Part shown: piece by piece, positions 1 through 7,401 of the stretch
Layout of the letters: every line of letters begins with the position of its first letter
Numbering within the stretch: position 1 is the stretch's first letter
NCBI GenBank assembly: GCA_963528625.1
Contig: CAURVQ010000014.1
Span: 1 to 30,463, forward strand
DNA from: CALHVR01 sp963528625
Lineage (GTDB): Bacteria > Fusobacteriota > Fusobacteriia > Fusobacteriales > Leptotrichiaceae
Direction of reading: 5' to 3'
DNA length: 30,463 bases
Translations under genes and position numbers: made by a program
The notes under the pieces: model-generated
Database searches by the model: none
Seen by the model: the letters and a program-made list of their open reading frames with translations, nothing else
Told to the model about the DNA's origin: nothing

Positions 1-225
1 TGTTAAAATCTCTTCTATCGCTTCTTTGTCCGTCTCTATTGAAATTTCTTCTTTCGCCGTTTTCATTTCTATCTTTGTTAAAATCTCTTCTATCGCTTCT
101 TTGTCCGTCTCTATTGAAATTTCTTCTTTCACCGTTTTCATTTCTATCTTTGTTAAAATCTCTTCTATCGTTTCTTTGTCTATCTCTATTGAAGTTTTTT
201 CTTTCGCCATTTTCATTTTTATCTC
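1..225 (-). repeat. 75-bp tandem repeat in infB linker, three units
   Basis: Units begin at 1, 76 and 151, each starting TGTTAAAATC on the plus strand. Units 1 and 2 differ at one base; unit 3 is more diverged. Each unit encodes 25 residues in frame (RDFNKDRNENGERRNFNRDG plus a short QRSDR-like end), so copy-number changes would keep the reading frame. The array reaches the window edge and may continue. Confidence 0.9.
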
Positions 226-556
226 TATTATCTTTATGAAAATCTCTTCTGTCATTATTTCTATTATCGTTTTTATTTCCTCTATTATCATGAGAATGCT
301 TTTTATTTTCAAATACAACTTTTTCTTTTACAACATGTTCATCTTTTTTTGCAGTCACTACTTTTTTCTCTCCTTTAGATTCTGCCACTTCAGCTTTATT
401 ATTTGTTTTTTTATTGACTTTTGATCTCACAATCAACACTTCTTCTTCTGTTAATGTATTTAGATGTGATTTTTTTTCAATTCCCGCTTCATTAACTATT
501 TTTAATAACTCCGTACTCTTCATTTCATATTCCTTAGCTAAATCGTATATCTTCAT
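1..556 (-). CDS. infB: Translation initiation factor IF-2, N-terminal part (runs off the left edge)
   Basis: Partial gene; only the first ~185 codons are present and the GTPase core lies outside the window. The ATG at 556-554 follows the ribosome binding site GGAGGTG and opens MKIYDLAKEYEMKSTELLKI, the typical small IF2_N domain (residues ~1-50) that ends with a TLTEEE-like motif. After it comes a highly charged linker rich in N, R, D, K and E, with three 25-residue repeats at its far end. IF-2 delivers initiator tRNA to the 30S subunit and promotes subunit joining; the linker is known to be variable in length and sequence. The gene starts inside the 3' end of the ylxR/ylxQ fusion (23-nt overlap), so the two are translationally coupled. 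Identity is firm from N-terminus plus operon position (nusA-ylxR-ylxQ-infB order). Confidence 0.92.
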   Translation of the reverse strand, partial: MKIYDLAKEYEMKSTELLKIVNEAGIEKKSHLNTLTEEEVLIVRSKVNKKTNNKAEVAESKGEKKVVTAKKDEHVVKEKVVFENKKHSHDNRGNKNDNRNNDRRDFHKDNRDKNENGERKNFNRDRQRNDRRDFNKDRNENGERRNFNRDGQRSDRRDFNKDRNENGERRNFNRDGQRSDRRDFN

Positions 557-1082
557 TAGTCACCTCCACTTTATTTAATATTCCTCGTACTACTTTTTTA
601 TCAAATATTCCTACAACATTTACGTCTCTATTAAATAATTCTATTAAACTTTTTTTATTTTTAATAAATATTATTGAAATTTTATTTTTTTCGCATATTC
701 TTTTAAATTCATCTATATATTTTTCTTTTATATCTTTCGGTAATATAATTAATTTGATTTTGTCTTTTTTAATCAATTCAATATTATCATCAACTCCAAA
801 TACAAAAAAATTTGAATTTACCATCGGTTTTATTATATCCAATATATTTTTTTTATTATTTTCAATTTTTTTCATTATTTTCATTAATTCTATTATTTCA
901 ATATTATATTTTTTATGCTTTGATAATTTTTCTACACAACTACTATTTTGACAAATATAAAATCCACGATTTTGAATATTCATTTTTTCATCAAAAACAT
1001 ATTTATTTTCAATTTCTGATAATCTTATTAAATTTTCTTTTTCACTTTTTTTCCTACAACAAACACATGTTCTTTCAGGCAT
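534..1082 (-). CDS. YlxR (DUF448) fused to an L7Ae-like YlxQ domain
   Basis: A 182-residue protein. The N-terminal ~80 residues are YlxR: it opens MPERTCVCCRKKSEKENLIR, with the CVCC cysteine pair and a downstream GFYIC...C segment. From about residue 80 to the end there is an L7Ae/YlxQ-like fold pattern (hydrophobic strands FFVFGVDDNIE, KLIILPKDI, ISIIFIKNKKSL, VVGIFDKKV). In many bacteria these are two adjacent genes between nusA and infB; here they are one reading frame. Both are nucleic-acid-binding accessory proteins of poorly settled role. It starts 6 nt after the nusA stop and ends 23 nt inside infB. The YlxR assignment is strong, the L7Ae half moderately strong. Confidence 0.85.
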   Translation of the reverse strand: MPERTCVCCRKKSEKENLIRLSEIENKYVFDEKMNIQNRGFYICQNSSCVEKLSKHKKYNIEIIELMKIMKKIENNKKNILDIIKPMVNSNFFVFGVDDNIELIKKDKIKLIILPKDIKEKYIDEFKRICEKNKISIIFIKNKKSLIELFNRDVNVVGIFDKKVVRGILNKVEVTNEDIRFS

Positions 1083-1088
1083 AAATTA

Positions 1089-2219
1089 TTATTCCCCTTC
1101 TATTTTTGTTTGTACTTCTTCAAGCGATTCATTTTTTACTTCATCAACTATTTCTTCAAAATTTTCATTGCTTTTAACTATATGAATATCTATTTTTATT
1201 CCACATAATCTTGCTGCTAATCTTGAATTTTGTCCTTTTTTACCAATAGCTAATGATAATTGTTTTTCATCTACTTCAACTCTTGCAATTTGTTCATTTT
1301 CATCATTTTCAACAATTGTTACTGATGTAACTTCTGCTGGATTTAAAGCATTTTTTACATAATATCTTATATCTTCATCCCATAATACTATATCAATTTT
1401 TTCTCCTCTTAATTCATCTATAATACTTTGGATTCTCATTCCATTTTTACCGATACAAGCTCCTTTAACATCTAAATTTACATCAGATGAATAAACTGCA
1501 ACTTTTGCTCTACTTCCTGCTTCTCTCGAAATATTTTTAATTTCTATTGTTCCATCTTCAATTTCTGGGATTTCCAATTTTAATAATTGTCTTAATAATT
1601 CCGGACTTTTTCTTGATAAAAAGCTTTTTGTATATTTTGTTGATTCTTCTACCTGTCCAACAAACAGTTTTATTCTATCTCCTTGAACAAATTTATCAAC
1701 TTCTGACAATTCTTTTTCAGGAACAATCGACTCAAGTCCATTTATTTCAACATATAAATTTCCTTTTTCATCAGTTTTTCTCACATTAGCTGTAATAATT
1801 GAATTTTCAATTTCTTTAAATTTATTAAAAATATTTTTCTTTTCACACTCTCTAACTTTTTGAACTACTATTTGCTTTGCATTTTGAATTGCATTTCTTT
1901 TGAAATTTTCAGCATTTATCTCTAATTCAATTACATCTCCTAATTTTGATCTTTTTTTCAATGATAACGCATCTTCCAAACTAATTTCTTCTTCTGAATT
2001 TGTAACATTTTCAACTACTAATTTTCTTGAAAAAACTTTTACATCTCCATTATTTCTATTAATAGTGACTACTGCGTTATCTTTTTCACCATAATTTTTT
2101 TTATACGCCGCTAATAACGCTGTTTCAACTGCTTCCAACAATTCCTCTTTTACTATCCCTTTTTCTCTTTCCAACTCATCCAAAGCTTCTAAAAAGATTC
2201 TTTGATCCTTAGCTTTCAT
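1089..2219 (-). CDS. nusA: Transcription termination/antitermination factor NusA
   Basis: NusA binds RNA polymerase and nascent RNA and modulates pausing, intrinsic termination and antitermination. The 376-residue protein has the N-terminal polymerase-binding domain (~1-125), an S1 domain (~135-195, GNLYVEINGLESIVPEKEL), and two KH domains with the signatures GACIGKNGMRIQSI and SLAIGKKGQNSRLAARL. It lacks the acidic C-terminal repeats of the proteobacterial form, as is usual for Firmicute-like NusA. Its ATG overlaps the rimP stop by one base (TAATG), indicating translational coupling. It is the second gene of the rimP-nusA-ylxR/ylxQ-infB operon. Confidence 0.97.
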   Translation of the reverse strand: MKAKDQRIFLEALDELEREKGIVKEELLEAVETALLAAYKKNYGEKDNAVVTINRNNGDVKVFSRKLVVENVTNSEEEISLEDALSLKKRSKLGDVIELEINAENFKRNAIQNAKQIVVQKVRECEKKNIFNKFKEIENSIITANVRKTDEKGNLYVEINGLESIVPEKELSEVDKFVQGDRIKLFVGQVEESTKYTKSFLSRKSPELLRQLLKLEIPEIEDGTIEIKNISREAGSRAKVAVYSSDVNLDVKGACIGKNGMRIQSIIDELRGEKIDIVLWDEDIRYYVKNALNPAEVTSVTIVENDENEQIARVEVDEKQLSLAIGKKGQNSRLAARLCGIKIDIHIVKSNENFEEIVDEVKNESLEEVQTKIEGE

Positions 2220-2707
2220 TATTCCTCCTCACTATTCAATGCTCCAGTCGGCATTTTATATACAATATTTGCTTTTTTTAATTTATTTAACGGTATTTCT
2301 ATTATTTTATTTAATTTTATATCATTAACATAAATCGTTTCATTTTCAAAATTTTCCAATTTACCTTCAAATGTTTTCTTGCTTTCAATTTGAATTTTAG
2401 AATACACTTTTACATTTTCTCCAATAAATCGTATAAAATCTTTAGCTTTTTTTAACTTTCTCTCAAGTCCCGGTGTTGAAACTTCTAAGAAAAATTTATC
2501 TTTTATTAGTTCATCTGCAATTCCGTCAATTTTTTGACTTAATTCTACACAATCATCTAAATTAGTAACTCCTTCTTCTTTTTCCACATACACTCGTAAG
2601 TAATTATAGCCTCCTTCTTGAACATACTCAATATCAGATAATTCTAATTGAAGTTCTTTTAAGTGATTTTCAATACGTTCTTCAATCTTTTGTAAAATAA
2701 CTTCCAT
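2219..2707 (-). CDS. rimP: Ribosome maturation factor RimP
   Basis: RimP assists maturation of the 30S subunit. The 162-residue protein has the family pattern: an N-terminal alpha/beta domain with LSDIEYVQEGGYNYLRVYV, a VELSQKIDGIADE segment, the hallmark FFLEVSTPGLERKLKKAKDF at about residues 75-95, and a small C-terminal SH3-like barrel (ENVKVYSK...FEGKLENF). The ATG at 2707 follows AAGAGGTG. First gene of the nusA operon, with an upstream promoter and leader hairpin. Confidence 0.95.
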   Translation of the reverse strand: MEVILQKIEERIENHLKELQLELSDIEYVQEGGYNYLRVYVEKEEGVTNLDDCVELSQKIDGIADELIKDKFFLEVSTPGLERKLKKAKDFIRFIGENVKVYSKIQIESKKTFEGKLENFENETIYVNDIKLNKIIEIPLNKLKKANIVYKMPTGALNSEEE

Positions 2708-2721
2708 TTTTCACCTCTTAT

Positions 2722-2759
2722 TTAAAATTGAAAGAGTGGATGTTACAACCCACTCTCTC
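2722..2759 (-). terminator. Leader hairpin upstream of rimP, possible attenuator
   Basis: On the minus strand an imperfect 10-bp stem (arms at 2750-2759 and 2730-2739, one mismatch, core AGAGTGG/CCACTCT) is followed by the T-rich stretch TTTCAATTTT. It lies between the candidate promoter near 2.8 kb and rimP, within a leader of roughly 65 nt. The structure is seen directly; its role as an attenuator is inference, because the T-run is interrupted. Confidence 0.45.
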
Positions 2760-2781
2760 AGTCTGTTATCTTCTTGTTATT

Positions 2782-2810
2782 ATAGTATCATATTTTTCAT
2801 AAATTTACAA
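2782..2810 (-). promoter_or_regulatory. Putative sigma70 promoter of the rimP-nusA-infB operon
   Basis: Minus strand TTGTAA (2810-2805), 17-bp spacer, TACTAT (2787-2782) running into TACTATAAT, so a TATAAT overlaps at 2784-2779. The remaining 2811-2927 stretch up to the rny stop is almost pure A+T, and I see no gene or strong terminator in it. Confidence 0.55.
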
Positions 2811-2927
2811 GTCTTTTATAAAATATACTTTTATATCACACAATAATTATTTTATTATATTTTATTACATAATTATTTATATTTTTTTATTTTTTTATTT
2901 ACTAACATTTTATTAATTTATAATCTA

Positions 2928-4496
2928 TTATTTCGCAAACTCTACAGCTCTTGTTTCTCTAATAACTGTTACTTTAATTTGTCCTGGATATTGCATTTTT
3001 TCTTCTATATCCTTAGCAACTTCTCTTGATAATATTGCTGCTTTATCATCATCAACTTTATCTGGGTAAACAATAAGTCTTAATTCTCTTCCTGCTTGTA
3101 TTGCATAAGAAGTTTCAATTCCTTCATGACTATTGGCTATTTCCTCTAATTGTTCCAATCTTTTCAAGTAAGTTGATAATGTTTCACTTCTCGCTCCCGG
3201 TCTTGAAGCCGAAATAGAATCAGCTGCTTGTACTAAAACTGCCTCCACACTTAATTGTTCCACTTCATCATGGTGTGCTTCTACAGCATTTATAACTATT
3301 TCATTCTCTCTTGAGAATTTTCTTAAAAATTCAGCACCATTTATAGCGTGTGAACCTTCTTGTTCATGCGAAAAAGCTTTACCAATATCGTGTAATAACG
3401 CTCCTCTTTTAGCTGCATCAACATTTGCTCCGACTTCAGCCGCTAATGCTGCCGCAATATGTGCCACTTCTATTGAATGTTGTAAAATATTTTGTCCAAA
3501 TGAAGTTCTAAATTTTAATTTTCCTAAAACTTTTAATACTTCCCTAGGTAATGTTGGAATTCCAACTTCTAATATGGCATGTTCTGCTGCATCTAAAATA
3601 CTTTCTTCTACTTCTTCTTGAGCTTTTTCAACTACTTCTTCAATTTTTGTTGGATGTATTCTCCCATCACCAATCAATTTTTCTAAAGCAATCCTAGCGA
3701 TTTCTCTTCTAACTCCATCAAATGAAGATAAAACTACTGCTTCCGGCGTATCATCTATTATTAAATCAACTCCTGTTGCTGCTTCTATCGCTCTTATATT
3801 TCGTCCTTCTCTACCTATTATTCTTCCTTTCATTTCTTCACTCGGTAATTGAACAACAGATATTGTAGAATCCACAACATAATCAGAAGCTGCTTTCCCT
3901 ATCGCTGTTGAAATTATTCTTTTTGCAATTCTATCTTTTTCTCTATCTAAATTATATTCATAATCTCTAATCAATATCGCCTTATCATGATCCAACTCAT
4001 TTTCTAACTTTGTTAAAATTATTTTTTGTGCATCTTCTCTTGTTAATTCTGAAATTCTCTCAAGTTCAACTTGTTCTTTTTGTATTATTTCCTGTAACTC
4101 ATTTTCTTTTCTTATTAATTTTTCTTTTTGTTTTTCAAGTTTTAACTCTTTTTCTTCAATTCTTTCAATTTTATTTTCAATAGATTCTTCTTTTTTTATG
4201 ATTCTTTCTTCTTTTGAAACAATCTCTGCTTTCATTTTTTGTATTTCTTCATCAGCTACTTTTTTTTCATTAAGTAATGTTTCTTTCAATTTTAAAGTTT
4301 CTTCTTTTTTAAATGTTTCTATTTCTCTTTCTGCGTCTTTTCTAGATGCTTCTAACTTTCTATTCGCATCTACTATTCTTAAGTCTAATTCGCTAAGTTC
4401 TCCATACTTTTTCTTGTATATTGAAGTCCCTAAGAAATAAGCAATGAAAAAAGCTAGTAAAGAGAAAACAATAATTAATAATAATGTTATTAACAT
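2928..4496 (-). CDS. rny: Ribonuclease Y
   Basis: RNase Y is a membrane-anchored endoribonuclease that starts mRNA decay, the functional counterpart of RNase E in many bacteria. The 522-residue length is typical. In order: one N-terminal membrane segment (~1-23), a long charged coiled coil (~30-195), a KH domain with GRIIGREGRNIRAIEAATGV (~215-280), and an HD domain with HSIEVAHIAAALA and the metal-binding LLHDIGKA motif (~340-430). It lies 19 nt downstream of a small lipoprotein gene and is probably co-transcribed with it. AAGGGAG precedes the ATG. Confidence 0.97.
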   Translation of the reverse strand: MLITLLLIIVFSLLAFFIAYFLGTSIYKKKYGELSELDLRIVDANRKLEASRKDAEREIETFKKEETLKLKETLLNEKKVADEEIQKMKAEIVSKEERIIKKEESIENKIERIEEKELKLEKQKEKLIRKENELQEIIQKEQVELERISELTREDAQKIILTKLENELDHDKAILIRDYEYNLDREKDRIAKRIISTAIGKAASDYVVDSTISVVQLPSEEMKGRIIGREGRNIRAIEAATGVDLIIDDTPEAVVLSSFDGVRREIARIALEKLIGDGRIHPTKIEEVVEKAQEEVEESILDAAEHAILEVGIPTLPREVLKVLGKLKFRTSFGQNILQHSIEVAHIAAALAAEVGANVDAAKRGALLHDIGKAFSHEQEGSHAINGAEFLRKFSRENEIVINAVEAHHDEVEQLSVEAVLVQAADSISASRPGARSETLSTYLKRLEQLEEIANSHEGIETSYAIQAGRELRLIVYPDKVDDDKAAILSREVAKDIEEKMQYPGQIKVTVIRETRAVEFAK

Positions 4497-4515
4497 TTTG
4501 TTTTTTTCTCCCTTC

Positions 4516-4911
4516 TTACTTTTTTTCTGCTACATCTAAAATTTTCCATTGTCCATTTATTATATCTTTTTCCCAAGTCAACACATAATGGCTACTTGTA
4601 GTATCATAATTTATTATCATCATACTCTTTGCCTTATTCTTTGAAATGATTATTGCTTCTGAAATTATAAATGTTAATTCGGATAAATTATATTTTTTTA
4701 ATTCATTTAATATAATTTTATTTTTCAATGTAGGCAAAAAAATCTCTTCTAATTTACTATATTCATTTGAATTTACAGTTTTTAATAACTCTGCCATTTT
4801 AATTGATACTTCTTTACTCAAAAAGTTTTTTTCAATTTCAGTCACATTGTTATTTAAAGCTGTACAATTTACTAATATTAAAAATATCGGTAGAAATAAT
4901 TTTTTTATCAT
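4516..4911 (-). CDS. Small predicted lipoprotein, NTF2-like pattern
   Basis: Not a family I can name with certainty. The 131-residue protein begins with a short lipoprotein signal (MIKKLFLPIFLILVNC) with lipobox LVNC, cysteine at residue 16. The mature part is an alpha-helical stretch followed by beta strands ending SHYVLTWEKDIINGQWKILD, resembling the last strands of NTF2-like/DUF4878-type domains; this is pattern recognition only. GGAGGAATT precedes the ATG. It is the first gene of a probable two-gene operon with rny, with its own promoter 27 nt upstream. Confidence 0.75.
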   Translation of the reverse strand: MIKKLFLPIFLILVNCTALNNNVTEIEKNFLSKEVSIKMAELLKTVNSNEYSKLEEIFLPTLKNKIILNELKKYNLSELTFIISEAIIISKNKAKSMMIINYDTTSSHYVLTWEKDIINGQWKILDVAEKK

Positions 4912-4937
4912 AATTCCTCCAAAATTTCGTTATTACC

Positions 4938-4966
4938 ATTTTAACATACTTTTTTATTATATTCAA
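4938..4966 (-). promoter_or_regulatory. Putative promoter of the lipoprotein-rny operon
   Basis: Minus strand TTGAAT (4966-4961), 17-bp spacer ending TATGT (an extended -10 TG), then TAAAAT (4943-4938). The lipoprotein ATG lies about 27 nt downstream. Confidence 0.6.
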
Positions 4967-5038
4967 GTGAACTCCAAATATATTTTTCATTTTTTGTTAA
5001 ATAATAAATACTCTATATTTTTAAAATTAAAAAATACT

Positions 5039-5067
5039 TTGATTTTTAAAGTTTACTATGATAAAAT
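5039..5067 (+). promoter_or_regulatory. Putative promoter of the two-component/ClC operon
   Basis: TTGATT (5039-5044), 17-bp spacer, TAAAAT (5062-5067), 41 nt before the response-regulator ATG. It is divergent from the lipoprotein-rny promoter; the ~70 bp between the two cores is A+T-rich and I recognise no operator in it. Confidence 0.6.
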
Positions 5068-5108
5068 GACATATAATAAAGAATAAATTTAACAAATGGA
5101 GAAACAAA

Positions 5109-5804
5109 ATGAATAAAATTTTAATCGTTGATGACAACAAACAAATTGTTACAATTTTATCTGAATACGCTAAAAAAAATAGCTTTATTGTTGATACTGC
5201 TTTTGATGGTGAAGAGGCAGTTATTAAAGCTAAGAGTAACAATTACGATATAATATTACTAGATGTTATGATGCCTAAAAAAGACGGTTACGATGTATGC
5301 AAAGAAGTGCGTTCTTTTTCAAATTTACCTATTATAATGATAACATCTAAAGGTGAAGATTATGAAAGAATATTAGGTTTGGAAATAGGAGCAGATGACT
5401 ATATAGTGAAACCTTTTTCTCCTGGAGAAGTTTTTGCAAGAATTAAAGCAGTATTAAGGAGGATTTCACCTCCCGAAAATGTATCGAATTCATTTGAAGC
5501 AAAAATATTTAAGTATGATAATTTAACTGTTAATTTAAATGATTATTCGGCTAAAATTAATGATATTGATTTATCACTTACAAAAAAAGAAATTGAAATC
5601 ATATGGACTTTAGCTACAAATCAAAAAAAAGTATTTACTCGAGATGATTTACTAAATGCTTTATGGGGATTTGAATATGATGGTGACAGTCGTACTGTTG
5701 ATTCACATATAAAAAGATTAAGAGCAAAATTAGATAATTATGTACATCCAAAATGGGATATTAAAACTGTTTGGGGTGTTGGTTATAGATTTGATACAAA
5801 ATAA
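5109..5804 (+). CDS. OmpR/PhoB-family response regulator
   Basis: A 231-residue DNA-binding regulator. The receiver domain (~1-115) has the acidic pair D8/D9, phosphoacceptor D52 in LLDVMMPKKDGYDV, T79 and K101 (KPF). The C-terminal winged-helix domain (~130-228) carries the family recognition-helix sequence DGDSRTVDSHIKRLRAKL and ends GVGYRF. All catalytic residues are present. The cognate kinase follows 18 nt downstream behind AAGGAG, and a ClC transporter follows that. The signal sensed cannot be read from the sequence; co-transcription suggests ion, pH or envelope stress (inference). Confidence 0.93.
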   Translation: MNKILIVDDNKQIVTILSEYAKKNSFIVDTAFDGEEAVIKAKSNNYDIILLDVMMPKKDGYDVCKEVRSFSNLPIIMITSKGEDYERILGLEIGADDYIVKPFSPGEVFARIKAVLRRISPPENVSNSFEAKIFKYDNLTVNLNDYSAKINDIDLSLTKKEIEIIWTLATNQKKVFTRDDLLNALWGFEYDGDSRTVDSHIKRLRAKLDNYVHPKWDIKTVWGVGYRFDTK

Positions 5805-5822
5805 TTATATTAAGGAGATTTT

Positions 5823-7379
5823 ATGAACTTATTTGAATTTTTTGTTCAAAAGATCAAAAGTAAAATTATTTACTTACTTTTATTTTACTTTTCTCTTTCT
5901 CTTTCTCTTTTTGCAATTATTACCGGAACAGTTTTCACATATGTTCATAAAGAGAATATGATAAAATTTAATACAGATAATTTAACTAAAAGAGCTGAAA
6001 GAATTTCAGATTTAGCCTCTACATGGTGGTATAGCGACACTACATATAAAAATCGTTCTTTAAATGATTTTACAAATAATTCTTCACTAAATGCTTTAGA
6101 GAATAACCGTAATAGACAAAAAAATATGGAAATCATTGATGCTATCGCTATTGCAGAAGTTTGGATTATTGATAAAGATAGTGAAACTATTTTACAAGGA
6201 AGTAATAAAAATTCTTATGCTATACCGTATCGTCATTTAGCATTATCAAAACGAACAAAAGAAATTATTAAAGAAGCCTTAAATGGACACACAGTAAAAA
6301 CTACTGATTTTAGTAATGTTTTAAATCAACAAACTTTAACTATTGCAGTTCCTATTTATTACAAAGGAACAAGTATAACAAAAGGAGCTGTTTTGCTACA
6401 TTCATCATTAAAAAATATTTCAGCAATAATTTTTAACGATATTGTTAGTTTATTTTTCTATACAATTTTATCTTTTTCAATAGCATTTTTATTAGCTATT
6501 AGTCTTTCATTTAGATTTACTAAGCCGTTAGATATAATTCGTAATACAGCTTTAGAGTTAAACAAAGGTAATTATAGAGCTAAAACTGGATTAAAATCAA
6601 AAGATGAAATTGGTCATTTAGCTTTTACTATTGATGAACTTGCAGAAAAATTATACATTGGTTCTAAAGAGCGTGAAAATTTTGAAAAATTGAGAAATGA
6701 CTTTTTAGCAAACATATCACATGAATTACGAACACCTATTACAGTTATTCGTGGTTCACTTGAAGCTATTACAGATGGAATTGTTACAGATGAAGAAACA
6801 TTAAAAGAATTTCATGAACAAATATTAGCTGATGCCATTCATTTGCAACGATTAATTAACGATTTAATTGACATAACAACATTACAAAATTCATCGTTCT
6901 CTATTCATAAAAATACAATTTATCTTACAGAACTTTTAAATGATGTTGTTAGAAGTATGAAAAATTTAGCTAATAAGAAAAAAATTAATATACATCTTAA
7001 TTTTAATAGTAAATTGAAATCTCGTTATAATTCATTCGTTGGTGATTACCAAAGAATTAGACAAATGATTATCATAATTTTAGATAATGCTATTAAATTT
7101 TCAAATGAAAACAAAAATATTTATATTGATTTTTTTAATGATAAAGAATATTCTATTTTAACTATTAGAGATGAAGGACGTGGAATTTCAAAAGAAAATA
7201 TTGATAAAATTTTTGATAGATTTTATAAAACAAATATTGATAATATAGGTGGATCAGGATTAGGATTAGCCATTGCAAGTCAAATTGCTTTACGACACAA
7301 TATTAAAATTGATGTTGATAGTAAAGAAAATGTTGGTACAACTTTTACATTCTATTTACCTATTACTCAAGAAGACTAA
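5823..7379 (+). CDS. Membrane sensor histidine kinase
   Basis: A 518-residue kinase. Two membrane segments (~15-38 and ~203-228) flank a ~165-residue extracytoplasmic sensor region with a Cache-like strand pattern (VWIIDKDSETILQG, LTIAVPIYYKG). A HAMP domain (~229-280) follows, then the H-box FLANISHELRTPITVIRGSL with phospho-acceptor H300, the N-box IILDNAIKFSNE, the G1 box DEGRGIS, the F box FDRFYK and the G2 box GGSGLGLAIA. All catalytic boxes are intact. It is paired with the preceding response regulator. The ligand is unknown. Confidence 0.93.
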   Translation: MNLFEFFVQKIKSKIIYLLLFYFSLSLSLFAIITGTVFTYVHKENMIKFNTDNLTKRAERISDLASTWWYSDTTYKNRSLNDFTNNSSLNALENNRNRQKNMEIIDAIAIAEVWIIDKDSETILQGSNKNSYAIPYRHLALSKRTKEIIKEALNGHTVKTTDFSNVLNQQTLTIAVPIYYKGTSITKGAVLLHSSLKNISAIIFNDIVSLFFYTILSFSIAFLLAISLSFRFTKPLDIIRNTALELNKGNYRAKTGLKSKDEIGHLAFTIDELAEKLYIGSKERENFEKLRNDFLANISHELRTPITVIRGSLEAITDGIVTDEETLKEFHEQILADAIHLQRLINDLIDITTLQNSSFSIHKNTIYLTELLNDVVRSMKNLANKKKINIHLNFNSKLKSRYNSFVGDYQRIRQMIIIILDNAIKFSNENKNIYIDFFNDKEYSILTIRDEGRGISKENIDKIFDRFYKTNIDNIGGSGLGLAIASQIALRHNIKIDVDSKENVGTTFTFYLPITQED

Positions 7380-7401
7380 AAAATAAGAAAGGATTTTTAA
7401 T

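Noticed and set aside
1..230. CRISPR-like periodic repeat
   Set aside because: Units are contiguous, 75 bp, in frame with infB, and have no unique spacers.
26..424. Plus-strand open frame of about 130 codons opposite infB
   Set aside because: It is the antisense of the infB linker repeats, with no ribosome binding site; low-complexity S/I/F-rich translation.
2811..2927. Possible replication origin or AT-rich unwinding element
   Set aside because: It is A+T-rich like all intergenic sequence here; no DnaA-box cluster and no dnaA or dnaN nearby.
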